Under the pieces are notes generated by a model. That model was given only the letters and a program-made list of their open reading frames with translations, made no database searches and was not told the DNA's origin. Of a stretch of DNA of 64,000 nucleotides, positions 12,401-24,196 are shown one piece after another; within the stretch, counting starts at the first letter, position 1; every line of letters begins with the position of its first letter. Source of the DNA: Apostichopus japonicus (lineage: Eukaryota > Echinodermata > Holothuroidea > Aspidochirotida > Stichopodidae). The DNA lies in the NCBI RefSeq assembly GCF_037975245.1, contig NC_092576.1:41856611-41920610 (forward strand), given 5' to 3'. The position numbers were made by a program, and so were the translations under genes.

Positions 12401-15400
12401 CCCCCCCCCCCCCCCGCACACACACCCTCCTCATCAGCGCTTCCCTCTCATGTCAGAAATATGTAAAACGCTGCAATAAAAGCAATTTACTTGATCAATA
12501 ATTCTTATGTAAAAATCGTACCTTTAATATTCCTTGTTTTTGATTCTTCTGGTATGATGTCTGGCTTGATCGATGACGGCAGTTTACAGTTATGAAGCCT
12601 TCAAAGGTAAAGAAAGCAGGGAAAGTACATATATAATATTTATAAATTAAATGAATATCTGATGTCATCTTTGTAATAAAATAACATGGTCAATGAATTT
12701 GCCTTTTCCTTTATTTTGGTAAAAGAGCTGTTGACAAGTTATAAGTACCAGCCACTAGTTATGATGACCAAACAACCCTTCCACCACCCCTCCTTACGCC
12801 CTTCTATAAACATTTGGTTATTTGATATTTTTAACTATTTCTTAATAAAATTTGCATAACTCTTGCAAAGATTCTTCATTATATAACAAATAAAAGTATT
12901 TGAAAATAAACAATAGAAGTTTTTGTTTCCATACACTTGAAATACTTCCCACCTTTCGTTTCAGTTTTTAAGTAATATTTTATCTTTTTAATTGTTTCTT
13001 GTAGTTTTATTTCGTTTATAAGTTCTAAGGTTATTTGTTGTTCCTATTATACTGGAATGGCACCCCCCCCCCCACCAACTCACCTAGTTACATCTTAACG
13101 TGTGGAAAAGCCTAAAAATGTGTTGTACACTACACAATACCATAACCATATCTCCTCCTATATACCCCATACGCACACCATCTGACTACCCCTCCCCTCC
13201 CGTCATAACTACATATTATCAGCCAAGGCCTGTCACGATGTTCTTTCCTTACCATAGTTGCTTGAATATTCGTGACTTTATGCCATAGGTTATTAATCCG
13301 ATCACTTCTTCCTCTGTAATTTCTTTTTTCTGACTACCTGCATTAATGGATATCTTCTCTACTGATGATAGGCTTGATAAACTAAGACCGGACTCAAGTC
13401 TGATATCTTTACCGTCAAATCCACTGAAGGACCATTCGAGGCATAGATGAGTTATTGGAATCTGAAGAATAGGAAATAAAGATCACAGTTAACTTATCTT
13501 ATAGTTCATCCATGATGGTTCAATACACATGACGAATAACCAACGTATATGTAATAGAACACAACCATGCTTAATAAACTATACAATTAATCATCAATTT
13601 TAACAAAGAATTGTCTTTGATTTCTAATTATTTCAATATTCATAATATTAGGAACTTTACTGCATTTACATTATTATTAATAAACAGAAAGATTGGTGAC
13701 TTTTTCAAACTTGCTTGCCAAACGTACCAATACAAAAAAGTATGATTTAATAATGATTTGATTAAAATAAAGTTTGTAAGTTGACGAAATTCAGATACAA
13801 GTAAAAAATCAGTGTCATAAGTATATTTATATTTGGTCTGTAATATTATATTTATCACATACAATAACTATTTCTGTAGTTTTCATAATCTGTGTTATTG
13901 CTTTATTCCTGTAAGTCAGTGCATTAACATATTCCTACAGCAACACTAGCGGAGTCTCGATAACTTTCCTGCCGTGAGTGACCCACTACAAATTAGTTTC
14001 CTTCCCGGGATGTACAGCTCATCTCGATACGTGTGTTTATCGTATAGGCCTAGGCCTATCCTACTTGCAATCAATTCGTAGTAATAAAATAAAATAATTT
14101 CCAGTCATTAGAATTACACTAGTATTATATAGGGCTATATTAATTTCGTGTTGTGCATATGTTAGACATTCCATTCGCCGGCAGACCGACAAACCAGTAG
14201 CGAAGCCAGATAGCCGGCCAGGTTTAAAATAACCTAGCTTAATCCTGCAACGTATGAACGAAGCCACCGTCATATTTAACTATAAGTATAATGTACTTTT
14301 AATGACTAATTTGAGTTTAACTTTCCCATTCAATTTTCCCAATTTTGATACAGTTTACCTATACTCGTTTGATCTCTAACTTTTGACCTACTGTATGCCT
14401 AAGTCTAGACTAGTTCCTCCGGTTGGAAACATCCATCCCTTACTGCTACCAACTTTACCTCATTTGTCTATTTAGGCCCACACTCCACAGTATATAATTT
14501 ATTTAGGATAAAAGTTGGAACCTACTCTTATGACTGAGACAATAATTAAATCCAAATTTAAGGCTGGCGGAGGATATACATTTATATAGCTATATTCTAA
14601 GCTCTTACTTTTCCCGGTAAGAGAATCTAACACTAGCCGTAGCTAACGGTTAAAGTCTAACGTTACATTACGAAGGCTAACGAGTTGATAATGAAACACT
14701 TGACACCGTGAATGTAACGCGGACACTGTCCGGTATCATGTGACGTGATTAAGACGTAGCCTAGGCCTACGCGTGTGAAATGTATTAGATCACAAACCTT
14801 TTTGCTTCTTTTTATTTTCTTTAAAAAGCTAACGTTATTTGTTATACCTACATTTTTTTTACAACTTACGTTGGGCTACCACGTCAACCAATAGGCCTAA
14901 GTATAACGTACGCCAATACTGATTAACGCTGTCGGTACAAACAAGTAGAAATTTATACTGGCCACTAATAGGCCTACATATGTAAAGGTCTCAAATAAAA
15001 CAGAAATAAAAAAATAATAAATTAATCTGATGAGCTTGATACATGCTATTATTTTGTTCGGCTAGACGTTGTCTAAGTTGAACACATTAAAAGGAAGTTT
15101 ACCGGCAACATTTGACCGGATGTCTATATGTTTGAATATAGGTCCTACTTATTCTTTTGTGCGTTCAACAAGCTCATTTTTGGGGATCTAATTTCTGGTT
15201 TGTCATCTAACTGTTTCACGTAATTTCTACTCTGCTGACGTTTCTATATTGTATTACTTCTTAAGGCTCCAATTTCAAGAAGACCAAACGTAACCTAAGT
15301 AATATTATAGTAGGCTAAAATAGTCATTTCAGACAGGTAAGGTTACATAAAGAAGTAATACCTTTGAAATGCATGCAACGACAAATGTTACCGAAAAGAC

Positions 15401-18400
15401 AAAATTTCTCAGGCATGCCTAGGCCTATAATCGTTAAATAGGCCTATAATTACCGTAAGTCAATATAATAACAGCAGCAAACCATACGCGGTGTAAGTCC
15501 GTTAGCAGTCATACAGTATAATGATAAACATGTATGTGTGTGTAACTAGTAACGAACTGAGTCTCTACACAGAGTGTACCTACTTTTTACGTGACCCGTC
15601 CTGCGGGAATCTATACGTACGTCTACGTGCGCAGATGATCAACGTTCACTGTAAGGCTTCGTTTACATTTGAGAACAGGTGTTTTGTAGTTTGAGTGTAC
15701 TCGTGAAAGGAAGCTTCCAAATATTTTAAATTCTTTAGGCTTTTGCTATTCTTCTTCAAACGTTCCTTCTACTGTACCAAAATACATGAAACTTGTGTTA
15801 ATTATTTAATAAGCCAATATTAGTTGGAGAAACCAAATAAATGTCCTTTTCCATCCATAAGTAAAGAAGGTAAATGGTACTTTCGTAAAATATGCATATT
15901 TAAATTGGAATATAGCGATGGGTTGTGCAGAATGGAGGGCGCACTTCCTAAACAAATGTTACAGGTGACGAGGATGTTGGGTCAAGACTAGAGATATAGG
16001 AACGATTACCTTGATACTAGATTTATATTTCCTTTCAGTCTGCAGGGTTCCAACTCTTTTTCTAATTAATGATACTTTTAAACCTTTGGCGATAAATGAT
16101 CGGTCCTATCGTGTTTGTTTCATTGTCTACCATACATTATTGACAGTGTCATCACTTAGGTTAATGTTATTATTTCTTAAACAAATAATGACGTCTTCTT
16201 TCATACCAAGGTGTATATTCTTTGTGTGTCGTGGGGTGTTTTACTAGTAAAAACAGTTATACTCTGGGCTGCGTATAACGGGAAATTTGATTACAATTGT
16301 GTTAATCAATACTTACTTAGACACTGACACTTGGTGAATAAATAATATTTCATCATCAAGGTCAGATTAACTGCCTTAGATGAAGTATAATATCCGTTGC
16401 TTGTAATGGACACGTTATACTGCAATGTACCGTTATAAGAATGGTAACTTGAGGTAGCAATATTTCTATGGCTGTGTTAAAATATAAGTGACTTACGTTG
16501 TGACTTGATGCAATATCAAGGAGCAATATCGTAGACACCTGGAGTGGTTTAGAATCAGTTTTCCTTAGATACACAACACTCGAACACATAACTCGTAAAC
16601 TGTTTTGACCCTTGGTCTGGAAATAAAAATAGAAGCGTCTTCAAATGGACATAGAAAGAACTTCAAGTTATAATACTTTAAAATTGCTCCCTTGAGAATC
16701 ACCATTTCACATAATATTAATGGTAGATGAAAGCTGTGAGGGGAACTGATAACCCCCCATCTCTTCAATGTTGTATGAATCAGGGATATCAAATTAAATT
16801 AACGTTTTGACTTTTGACTTTCATAAAACCATATAGACTCTGCTCTCTGTTACGAATTCGATTTTAAGCAAGAGGGTGGGGGCAAATGTACTGTCCGTTC
16901 TGTGTAGGAGTCCAAGGAGAGAGAGATACCCTCCCCTTGAGGAAACTTTCGTTTAGAGGGATTGTATTTATAATGGTGATACCCCCAGTCACGGAACTTA
17001 ATTTTAATTATTTATTGTATTTATATGACTCTTATTGGCATAACATAGGCTCTACACCCTATTTTACGTATTGAAGGTTTAGAGCTGTAGAGGGACAATG
17101 AATTATATAAATACTCGTTTTGTGTGAGAGTCTGACGGGAGAGGTGTCTCATTTTCCATTTAGAAAATTATTTTTAGAATAGATGGCTTAGATGCACAAA
17201 TTTGCTGCCATTTTTATCATTTTAACTACATCTTTGAATACGACTTCGTGTGCGTGTGGCATTACATACACTTTGGAGGCGTTCGAGATACTTGTTCCGA
17301 TTCTCCTAGTGGCTACAGACGTATGTGTATCAAACATATAACAAAAATTAAGAATTCATAATAGTACATATTGGTAGGTATATCTATTATGGTGCAGGTG
17401 GAGATGTGCAGCTTTTATTACAGAAGACAATAGCATTTGAAAATTTAAATTCCAATCATACTGAATGAAGGTAACATGTTCAGCAATATATCGTCACATA
17501 TTTGGAAGGGTTAATTGGAAGCAGATCACACAGTGCTAATATTGGGGATGGGCCTAGCGAGCTTTTTCGGTTCAAATACTGAGACATGCAAGAATGCCAC
17601 ATACACCAAATCTTCATTTATGAATATTTTCATGAAAATCAAAATTGTGACTAAATTTTAATGTGACCTTGGCCGTGCTTGCACCATATTTCACATGGAT
17701 GATGATTGAAATCGACACCGAATTAAGTAGACTATCTGAGCAACAAAAAGGAGCAAATTGGATGATAATTAGTACTGTACATTGTTTTTGGCTAGGAGTA
17801 CAGGACCCCAAAAGTTGAGACACGTATAGATAGTTCTTGTTCGCCTAAGTTGCAAGTTTGGATCACAAATACATGTCAGGGAGAGAAATTACACCTATAT
17901 TTATTTACTGCAATGTATTCCTTGTATTCGTGTAGCTATTGTAGCGAAAACCTACGGGTTACTCCCGTTGTACGATTTGCCTCTCGTATGTTTAATTTAA
18001 ACGTCGATTGAGCTCCGCAGAGGCAGCGAGCTATTTTTAGAGCCAGGTCGCACAACGGCTACGTAATATTTCTTATCATTCTACTTGTGTTTGAGTATTC
18101 TCCTGTGCTTGGATAGACATGCAAAATACTGGGTGTGTCGATCGACCCCATTGGTTACGGCAAACTGTAAGACTGTGAGGGTAGTCGCTGATTGGCCAAG
18201 AAGTACAAGTTTTCCAGCATTTTGTGTCGATTAGGTGGGTCGAAAAATATTATGGTAATTAGCACCAGGGAGTTGTCCCATAACAACTCCCTGCTCGCAC
18301 TGTGTGTGATAGAAGCAGCATCAGCGAATTTGATTAAGTCAGATGTATTTTTTGTTTCATAGCGCTGTACAGATATTTGTGCTGCCAGACGCCTTTGCTG

Positions 18401-21400
18401 CCCGACACTTGCGGATTGCCCGACGCCTGTGCGTTGCCCAGCACCTGTGCTGCCCGAGATCTGTGCAATTCCTGACCCTTGCGCTGCGCGATTGTTGAGC
18501 TGCTACAGTCGCAAATGGTGCCCGCCCCTAGAGCGGTGGTGTGTTTCATATGTACAGTGTATTATGTAGTGTAAAGATTGAGTGAAGAATTACATGTCTA
18601 TTAAACCTTACACTTTCGATATCTGCTGTCCGGTTTAAAGGTTTGTTTGTACCATCCCCCCTCCTCTTACCTTCCCGCCACTTCGGTTGGTTCCCGGACA
18701 GGGAGTTCCCCATACCAGGACGTTGGCAGCGTTATACTACATAAATCTTCCAAATACATGCATTCGTTATATTCCAATTTCGGGTATCCAGTTTTACCCG
18801 GTTCAGTATTTTGTTCACCTTACGTTACCGACAGAAGGAGAAAGGGGGACATATAGCGGAGAATGTCTCAATATTGCTTTACCGCATCGGACTGGGGAGG
18901 GGTGGACTTGTTTTGAGAAAATAGCCTATAAACCCTCTCTACTCTGGCGCAGGGACCGCTATCAAACATGATATGTATCAAAGCTGTGATTTGTAAACGT
19001 ACCAATAATTTTCCCGTCCCCGTTTCGTGTACAAAAATATCCAAAGTAGAGGGGAGCTTTTCGAATGATTATAATTCGTAGAAAATGTTGGTTATCATCC
19101 ATAAAATGTTTTGTTTAAATTATGCAGCTAGCATTGTTTAAATTTTCTAGTGCATAGGGGAAGCTTCCGATTTTGACAAGCGTGCGATTGATGAAACTGT
19201 ACGCATGTGTGCATTTCTTCAATGTAGTTACTTTATATGTCAGTTACGGAATTTTATGTTTCTGTGTCTGTTCAAGAAACTGTTTTTCTTGTGTATTTGA
19301 AGACGATTTCAAATCTGACACTTATTCACAACGACTAAAACAGCACGAGTAACTGAATGACAGTAGAAACCTCTTTTAAATGCACATCAGAACAGTATCA
19401 TCTAACTGTTTGAATGTAACGCATTTCAAAGGTGAAATGAATTCCTGTAGGGAAGAATTTAGTTTTCTTATTCGTAAATGGATCCAAATAATTGGAAATA
19501 TAACACCTAAACACAATTTTACTTTTAATTCATTGAATCTACATTCCAACAAACGCTGGTTGATCACTGGTCACTACATAGCGAGGGTGACTATTCATTT
19601 ATATTTACTGGCCTATATTTAGATCACATAAACACGAATGGAAATTACCAATACAATAAACATTATTCCACAAAAACAGTCGCAGATAGTTAAGTAACCG
19701 TTAACGTTCAGCATAATTGGGAATTTTCCACATTTTATTGTTTTTTATTTCAGTTTATCAAGGTTTAAATATTTGTCGTTAAACTTATGAAAAACGTACT
19801 CTACGGACAGGATTGCACTCAAGAGAGTGGTAAACGACTTACTTCAAGTGTTGTGGCTTCCTTGGAGTTCGACACCCATTTACCTCTAGAAGAATCTAAA
19901 TGGAAACCATGTTCAGTCGGTGTCCATGAAACTGGAAAGAAGAATTATACAACGATTTTCTTTATATATCAAGCACGTTAACAAACAAAATGGTATACAT
20001 AATGACAAGGTAAATGTATTATCAAATATTGATATTCTTCGTTGACGTTTACAATATAATGATATAGCCCGTTTAGTGTCCCACAAAGGGTCACAAATTG
20101 CTTTTCATGAGTAACAAATTGAGTTGTTTCTATATTCTCACCTTGAATGTTACGTAACTTCGTAATAGGAGAAAGAGAACCGACGAGAAGAGACAGAGGT
20201 AACAAACAATCAATGAATCTGTAAAATAAAATGTGATTTGTGAGTGGTGAATGCGTTAAATGATTGAATCATTTCAATGTTATCCACCGTTTATGAAGTA
20301 ACTTTAGTGTACAGTTAGTGATGCATCCCTCATTAAGTATTGTTGCGTTCCGAGCTTCTCTGCCTAAATATTTATTGAGTGTACTCGTCTGTTCTCAGAG
20401 AGAACGAATCAGTTTTGCTTTAATGTCTCTCTCTGGTGATTACACTACACAATAGTAAAATACAACATATGAAGTACAATCCCATTTTACTAAACAGCAA
20501 CAATACTATCACGTTCCAGTATGCATAAATCAATCATCTAGCTTAAAGTTATACTCAAGACCACAGTTCCATAATTTGCTGCAGGTAATTTAACGTTCAT
20601 TAAGTTAAAGTTAAAACAAACGTAACAGTAAGTGATATGTGATTACTTACGACAATTTCTTCAGCCGTTTGCATTGCTGTGCAAACAACAATATTCCTAT
20701 GACTTGGTCCTGGGTAAATTCTTTTCCATTGTTCGTGTTGATCTGTAGATCCTCTAAGGTGGACGATACAGGCACCAGTTTTCCATTTTCCAGGGTTATG
20801 CTATGTTGATCTGCCGAGCTAAACGATGCTAGTCCGAGTATGGTAAACTTGATGTAAGGAAAACACATTTTTGAAATTATTAGACAATGGTCATATTGGT
20901 GACTGTGAATTTATAGAGTGACAAAAACAAAGCACATCTTCCTCTACATTTCTGATAGACAAGATGGTCCATGCGAGTCCAATTGATGATGTACCAAATA
21001 ACAGAACTTAAAGCCGACGGAAAATATGGAAAAGTTACTGTGTGAGAAATTGTTTTCGATGATATGAAATGATATAGGGATCAAGCCCGTGATTCCCTTG
21101 CTCGGAGTCGTATAATCACTACCAACCTTTATTATTAATATCATTTCCAATTACAAACATTTCTCGTTACATCAGTACTGACTAAAAACTTAGAAATAGT
21201 TGCATAAAATGTAGAAGTATGGACTTAGTCTACCACAAGCAGCTTAATATTTTAAATAATGATTTTCTACACAAGAGTTGAAGCATTTGTATCAAGCTAA
21301 ACATTTCAATTAACTCACGTCAGAAGTAAAAGATTCATTCGAACCGAGGTCCAGTTTTCCAAAGTTAAGGTCTGTTGGAGATACGTTATCCCAAAGTTGA

Positions 21401-22583
21401 CAGGAGATCGAAATAAAGGATAACAAAGTGTCAATGTTTCTGTTAGCATAAAGTATTAAAACTCTTAATGGTTTATCGGTTACTTCATCAACTCATATTG
21501 TATTAGTTCATTGTTATGGATGTTTCAAGTGTATCGTTAGATTTCTGTCAGGGCAATTATACATGGTATTTATTTCGAACGTTGAAGGTGATGTTTAATA
21601 TACATATGGTTGATATTGTACCTGGAGTGTTCTTCAGATTCATACACTCACCTTCTGGCTGCTGCATAGACTGATCATTACCTGTACACCGTTTCCCTGT
21701 ATGAAGCTCGAACAATGTTTGCGCCTTTTTCTGTATCTCATGAAGATTAAGCACTTTCAAAGCATACAAAAGAGTCGAGATATCTGTCTCTGTTATTTGC
21801 CCTCTCTCCTCCATATAGCGAATCATGAAGTGATTACGACTAATTTCATTTTGCAGCAAATCGATTTGGGCCGGCGGGTATCCAAAGAAGGTGGCAAGTT
21901 GCAAAATACTGTCCTTAGTTAGGATATCACCTAATTTAGCTTTGAACCTACCGAAACCTGTTAAAAAAAATACACAAAAAAACACAAATAATTCACATGC
22001 CATATATTCTGGATCAGGTGTAAGGGGCTTTATAACTATTTCATGAATGATATAATCCAGCTGTATTGAATTTAAGTGAAATACATATTAATCCACGAAC
22101 CATATAGCCCGGCTCCACACAAAGACAATAGTATAACTAACTATATGTAGAAAGAAAAAAACTTGAAGAAACCGACAGACTAAACAGCTCGGATCTGTTT
22201 AGGACACCGTGTGTAATCCGGATGTTAGTGAATGTTAGATGGAACCCATCAAACATATATTCCAGATGTTAGTAAGCATCTTGTGCAAGGCGGTGTAGTT
22301 TGAACGAATATCAGTAAAGCCGAAAAACAAATCCCCCCACCCCCCAACAAAAAACACGGCACATTGCAGAGACATCTACCCATAGAGCTAAGTGTACAGT
22401 TATGACCCATCCATGTATCCCAAAGTGACATACACTGATTTTTCATATTTAAACTGAGTTGTTTTTATTTTGCTTATGTCAAATTTGTAATGGCTATTCA
22501 TTACAGCGACAATTAAAAAGTGACAATCGTACCTGTATAATTCTTCTTTGCTGTTTCTTCCACATGCTTGGCAGCCATCGTAC
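9276..22583 (-). CDS. Death-fold plus leucine-rich-repeat-like protein, 12-exon model
   Basis: I joined exons at 22583-22533, 21957-21652, 21491-21319, 20847-20651, 20218-20142, 19931-19843, 16616-16497, 13461-13253, 12598-12522, 11865-11810, 10977-10858 and 9484-9276. Every exon has AG before it and GT after it, and codon phase agrees at all eleven junctions. From the ATG at 22578 the model gives about 559 residues: a short leader (1-16), a death-fold domain (about 17-95), then LRR-like exons (118-559). The LRR exons repeat a cycle of intron phases 0, 2, 1, 0. Death-fold proteins with LRRs usually act as cytosolic innate sensors or adaptors, and such a role is inferred here. No signal peptide or membrane segment is seen. 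No NACHT exon is present. The 3' end is uncertain: exon 12 either splices on or ends at TAA (9272-9274). Confidence 0.75.
10858..10977 (-). CDS. Exon 11: type A LRR exon, third module
   Basis: The exon is 120 bp, from TTATTTCAATAG|CCTGATGA to AATCATGAC|GTAAGT, phase 0 to 0. It encodes PDDIRTITEMCSGNLSIQRD then TSESVQSSVIELLVEASNHD. The MCS, the VIELL.EAS helix and the final N(H)D/SHN line up with exon 7. The other two frames contain stops. Confidence 0.75.
11810..11865 (-). CDS. Exon 10: type D LRR exon, second module
   Basis: The exon is 56 bp, from TATTTTTACAG|TCATATCA to TGGAGGAAG|GTTTGC, phase 1 to 0. It encodes V-ISSNESRYLDLKSGQWRK, matching the other D exons in YLDL.SG.W. The acceptor is good. 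The donor GTTTGC is weak, with only +5 G kept, and is chosen because it gives the right phase and the family end. The exon is shorter than its sisters (71 and 89 bp). Confidence 0.55.
12522..12598 (-). CDS. Exon 9: type C LRR exon, second module
   Basis: The exon is 77 bp, from TTACCTTTGAAG|GCTTCATA to AATATTAAAG|GTACGA, phase 2 to 1. With exon 8 it reads FKQLWLHNCKLPSSIKP then DIIPEESKTRNIK. The LWLHNCKLP run is a clear LxLxxCxLP leucine-rich-repeat consensus. Confidence 0.75.
13253..13461 (-). CDS. Exon 8: type B LRR exon, second module
   Basis: The exon is 209 bp, from ATTCTTCAG|ATTCCAATA to CAACTATG|GTAAGG, phase 0 to 2. It opens IPITHLCLEWSFSGFDGKDI and closes ITYGIKSRIFKQL, with the split Trp codon TG+G completed by exon 9. 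It is the same length as exon 12 and shares IPI...L.WSFS..D, SGLSL, S.E.(I/M)SI and FKQL. The CLEWSF and KISIN strands give the LRR-like pattern. Confidence 0.75.
13462..16496 (-). other. Intron 7, no exon seen
   Basis: This 3-kb interval is rich in the palindrome TAGGCCTA (about 14043, 14762, 14892, 14972, 15419, 15440). It has no reading frame with matching splice sites on either strand. Neither the 78-residue plus-strand frame at 16011-16247 nor the minus-strand frames at 13.6-14.3 kb resembles anything I know. Confidence 0.45.
16497..16616 (-). CDS. Exon 7: type A LRR exon, second module
   Basis: The exon is exactly 120 bp, from TTTTATTTCCAG|ACCAAGGG to AGTCACAAC|GTAAGT, phase 0 to 0. 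It encodes TKGQNSLRVMCSSVVYLRKT then DSKPLQVSTILLLDIASSHN. It aligns with the A exon at 10858-10977 (same 40 codons) and with the plus-strand copy at 30701-30820, identical at 33 of 40 residues by my reading. The helix QVSTILLLDIA leads into the beta strand at the start of exon 8. Confidence 0.75.
16617..19842 (-). other. Intron 6 with repeats, no exon seen
   Basis: This 3.2-kb interval separates exons 6 and 7. It holds a 28-bp palindrome at 18266-18293 and an imperfect GC-rich repeat of GCCCGAC.CCTGTGC units at 18375-18500. That repeat explains the minus-strand reading frame around 18.4 kb. I see no exon of the LRR family in it. Confidence 0.5.
18266..18293. repeat. Dispersed 28-bp palindrome, copy within intron 6
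   Basis: CAGGGAGTTGT (18266-18276), a CCCATA loop, then ACAACTCCCTG (18283-18293). The 11-bp stem is perfect. Confidence 0.8.
19843..19931 (-). CDS. Exon 6: type D LRR exon, first module
   Basis: The exon is 89 bp, from ATTCTTCTTTCCAG|TTTCATGG to ACACTTGAA|GTAAGT, phase 1 to 0. It encodes V-SWTPTEHGFHLDSSRGKW then VSNSKEATTLE. It matches the D exons at 11810-11865 and 38433-38503 in W..P, the (H/K/Y)LD...G(K/R/Q)W core and both splice phases. Confidence 0.7.
20142..20218 (-). CDS. Exon 5: type C LRR exon, first module
   Basis: The exon is 77 bp, from TTATTTTACAG|ATTCATTG to ACATTCAAG|GTGAGA, phase 2 to 1. It encodes FIDCLLPLSLLVGSLSPITK then LRNIQ. It is exactly the length of exon 9 (LHNCKLPSSIK...SKTRNIK) and shares its C.LP start and RNI(Q/K) end, a typical LxxCxLP consensus after a beta strand. 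Confidence 0.7.
20651..20847 (-). CDS. Exon 4: type B LRR exon, first module
   Basis: The exon runs from TTACATCAAG|TTTACCATA to AAATTGTC|GTAAGT, 197 bp, phase 0 to 2. It opens FTILGLASFSSADQ and closes FTQDQVIGILLFAQQCKRLK-KL. It aligns along its whole length with exons 8 and 12, sharing the SGL/ENG..L turn, the SS.E.L.IN strand, the T...V.GIL helix and the final F/R.(K/Q)L strand. It is the most diverged of the three B exons. Confidence 0.7.
21319..21491 (-). CDS. Exon 3: fused D+A type LRR exon
   Basis: The exon runs from CAATATGAG|TTGATGAAG to ACTTCTGAC|GTGAGT, 173 bp, phase 1 to 0. It encodes V-DEVTDKPLRVLILYANR... and ends ...LDLGSNESFTSD. Its phases and length match a D exon and an A exon joined without an intron (compare 56+120 at 11865-10858). 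The KPLRVLILYA stretch resembles KPLQVSTILLLDIA of exon 7. The acceptor has a weak pyrimidine tract but a good branch-like ACTAAT upstream. It lies only 160 bp from the death-fold exon. Confidence 0.6.
21652..21957 (-). CDS. Exon 2: death-fold (DED/Death-like) domain
   Basis: This 306-bp exon runs from TTTTTTTTAACAG|GTTTCGG to CCAGAAG|GTGAGT, phase 1 to phase 1. Its residues start FGRFKAKLGDILTKDS and continue through LATFFGYPPAQIDLL and YMEERGQITETDISTLLYAL to LNLHEIQKKA. The pattern LxxLxxxF, then PPxQxxxL, then ExRGxIxxxDxSxLxxAL, then LxLxxIxxK is typical of death-superfamily helices in invertebrate immune proteins. The EERG.I...D...L segment is closest to death effector domains. I cannot separate DED from Death without a profile search. 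A symmetric 1-1 exon is easy to shuffle between genes. Confidence 0.75.
22533..22583 (-). CDS. Exon 1 of the death-fold/LRR gene (start exon or internal)
   Basis: The minus strand reads ...TTTCCATAG|GTACGATGGCTGCC...TATACAG|GTACGA. The ATG at 22578 opens MAAKHVEETAKKNYT and ends with one base of a Gly codon, which the next exon completes as GGT. The AG just upstream of the ATG could also make this an internal 51-bp exon, phase 1 to phase 1, joined to a candidate exon at 23692-23757. I prefer the ATG as the start because no strong domain lies upstream. Confidence 0.6.
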
Positions 22584-23691
22584 CTATGGAAATGTTTATA
22601 ATAGAGCGTTTTTTATTTACTTCAAATAAGATGAGTAGCAGCAAAATTAGAACTATACCTATCATGGTTGTATATCATTTTTAAAAACTGCTGTGTTATT
22701 TCAGTAAAAAAATTACGGCCAAAATGTGTATAATCAGTAAATACGAAATAATTTAATATCAGCGTATTATCCAAACAGAATGAAGTAACATATCACAGGA
22801 AATGTATTTCATCAAAATGGTTCCGTAAGTCTGATGAAGATGAGGGACGAAACTGGTTTTAAAAATTTCAAATTGAGCACATTATGTTGCTGCTGCATTG
22901 TCTAACAGTTCCAGAAAAATAACGAATTAGCAATAATTAATCGTTTAACAATGAATTCTCACATGTGAGTCACGAGAAAGCAGGTTTGTATATTTAAATA
23001 TTCTAACACACGTCACTCTAGCTCACTCTGCTGAAATCGAGCCGACTGGTCTGCAGACATATGTTTCTATAGTTGTTCAACATGTATTTTCTTGTATCTG
23101 AAAACCTCACACTGAACAAATGATATTCCCGAATGAACAAGTGATTTATTTTCATCATGATCATGATCATCATCATCATGAAATGGCTTGCTATGTAGCT
23201 ATGTAGCACAGTAAGCTGTTATACATCTTAATACGGAGGAGTATAAAGACCATTCACATTAGGGCACTTAATGGGTAAGACCTAAAGTGTGTGAATTTGC
23301 CGGCGTGTCTGGGTGTTTGAGGGAAGCAACATAATGAGCATATTGAAAGTCACTTTGTCAAGTTGTATATGTGCTGTCATTTGACAATGTAGGACAAAGA
23401 AAGGTCTTTATTTTAACGAAGAAGCAAAATATAACCAGTTTGCATTTTTTGATCGTTATAAATAATGGTGACACAATATTTCTTTGTCACTTTCTTTCCG
23501 ATCGATTGTTTTACTTGATGATATGTTAAATGGGTTTTATCGACAAGTCGCAGCTATTCTATTTCAATCTGTGCAACATACATGTATACTAGTCAACGAG
23601 TAATAAACAATATTTGTTATTACACCAAAATAGCTAATGTATATACATCTTGCCCAAAGATGAAATGTGAATTAAACGGTTAAAAGATTAC

Positions 23692-23757
23692 CTGTTATAC
23701 GGTTGAAAACGGTCGTCACCACACATTTATTCTTAGGCTGACGAGTAGAAGCCAGTT
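23692..23757 (-). CDS. Candidate upstream exon, unrecognised
   Basis: The minus strand reads AAAAAAACCAG|AACTGGCT...CGTATAACAG|GTAATC, 66 bp, phase 1 to 1. It encodes -LASTRQPKNKCVVTTVFNR-IT and would splice in phase to the 51-bp form of exon 1. It sits at the 3' end of a 142-codon open stretch (23672-24100) in AT-rich DNA, which is longer than expected by chance. The acceptor lacks a pyrimidine tract and I recognise no family. Confidence 0.25.
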
Positions 23758-24196
23758 CTGGTTTTTTTGGCAATTTAATGTTAACATATGATAATAACAA
23801 GCAGCGTAATATACACACATGTCGATTTATATACCCTTGCGTTCCATAACAATCACTTTGTGTTGACCAAGTTGGATAAAGAAAACCATACGAATTGATG
23901 TTTGGGGAATATTCTCTATTGGCTAACGACATTTGCTCTTCTGTTAAGACTATCCTAAATTGACTTTTTTTGGAAAGGCATTGCATGTTGCGTTGCTGGA
24001 TAGATAGCTGAATACATTCATAGAAAAAGTAGGCTGCTAAATAAAAGCATCTAATAGCAGGTTCCAGTAGATGTGGACAAAAACCGCACCGCCAGACCAA
24101 TCATAACAGTATACGACATAGCAGTAAAGATTACTTATCCATGTGTGGTTCGTTTATTAAATACAGTTTCTATATAACATTAACTGCTTCACTTAC

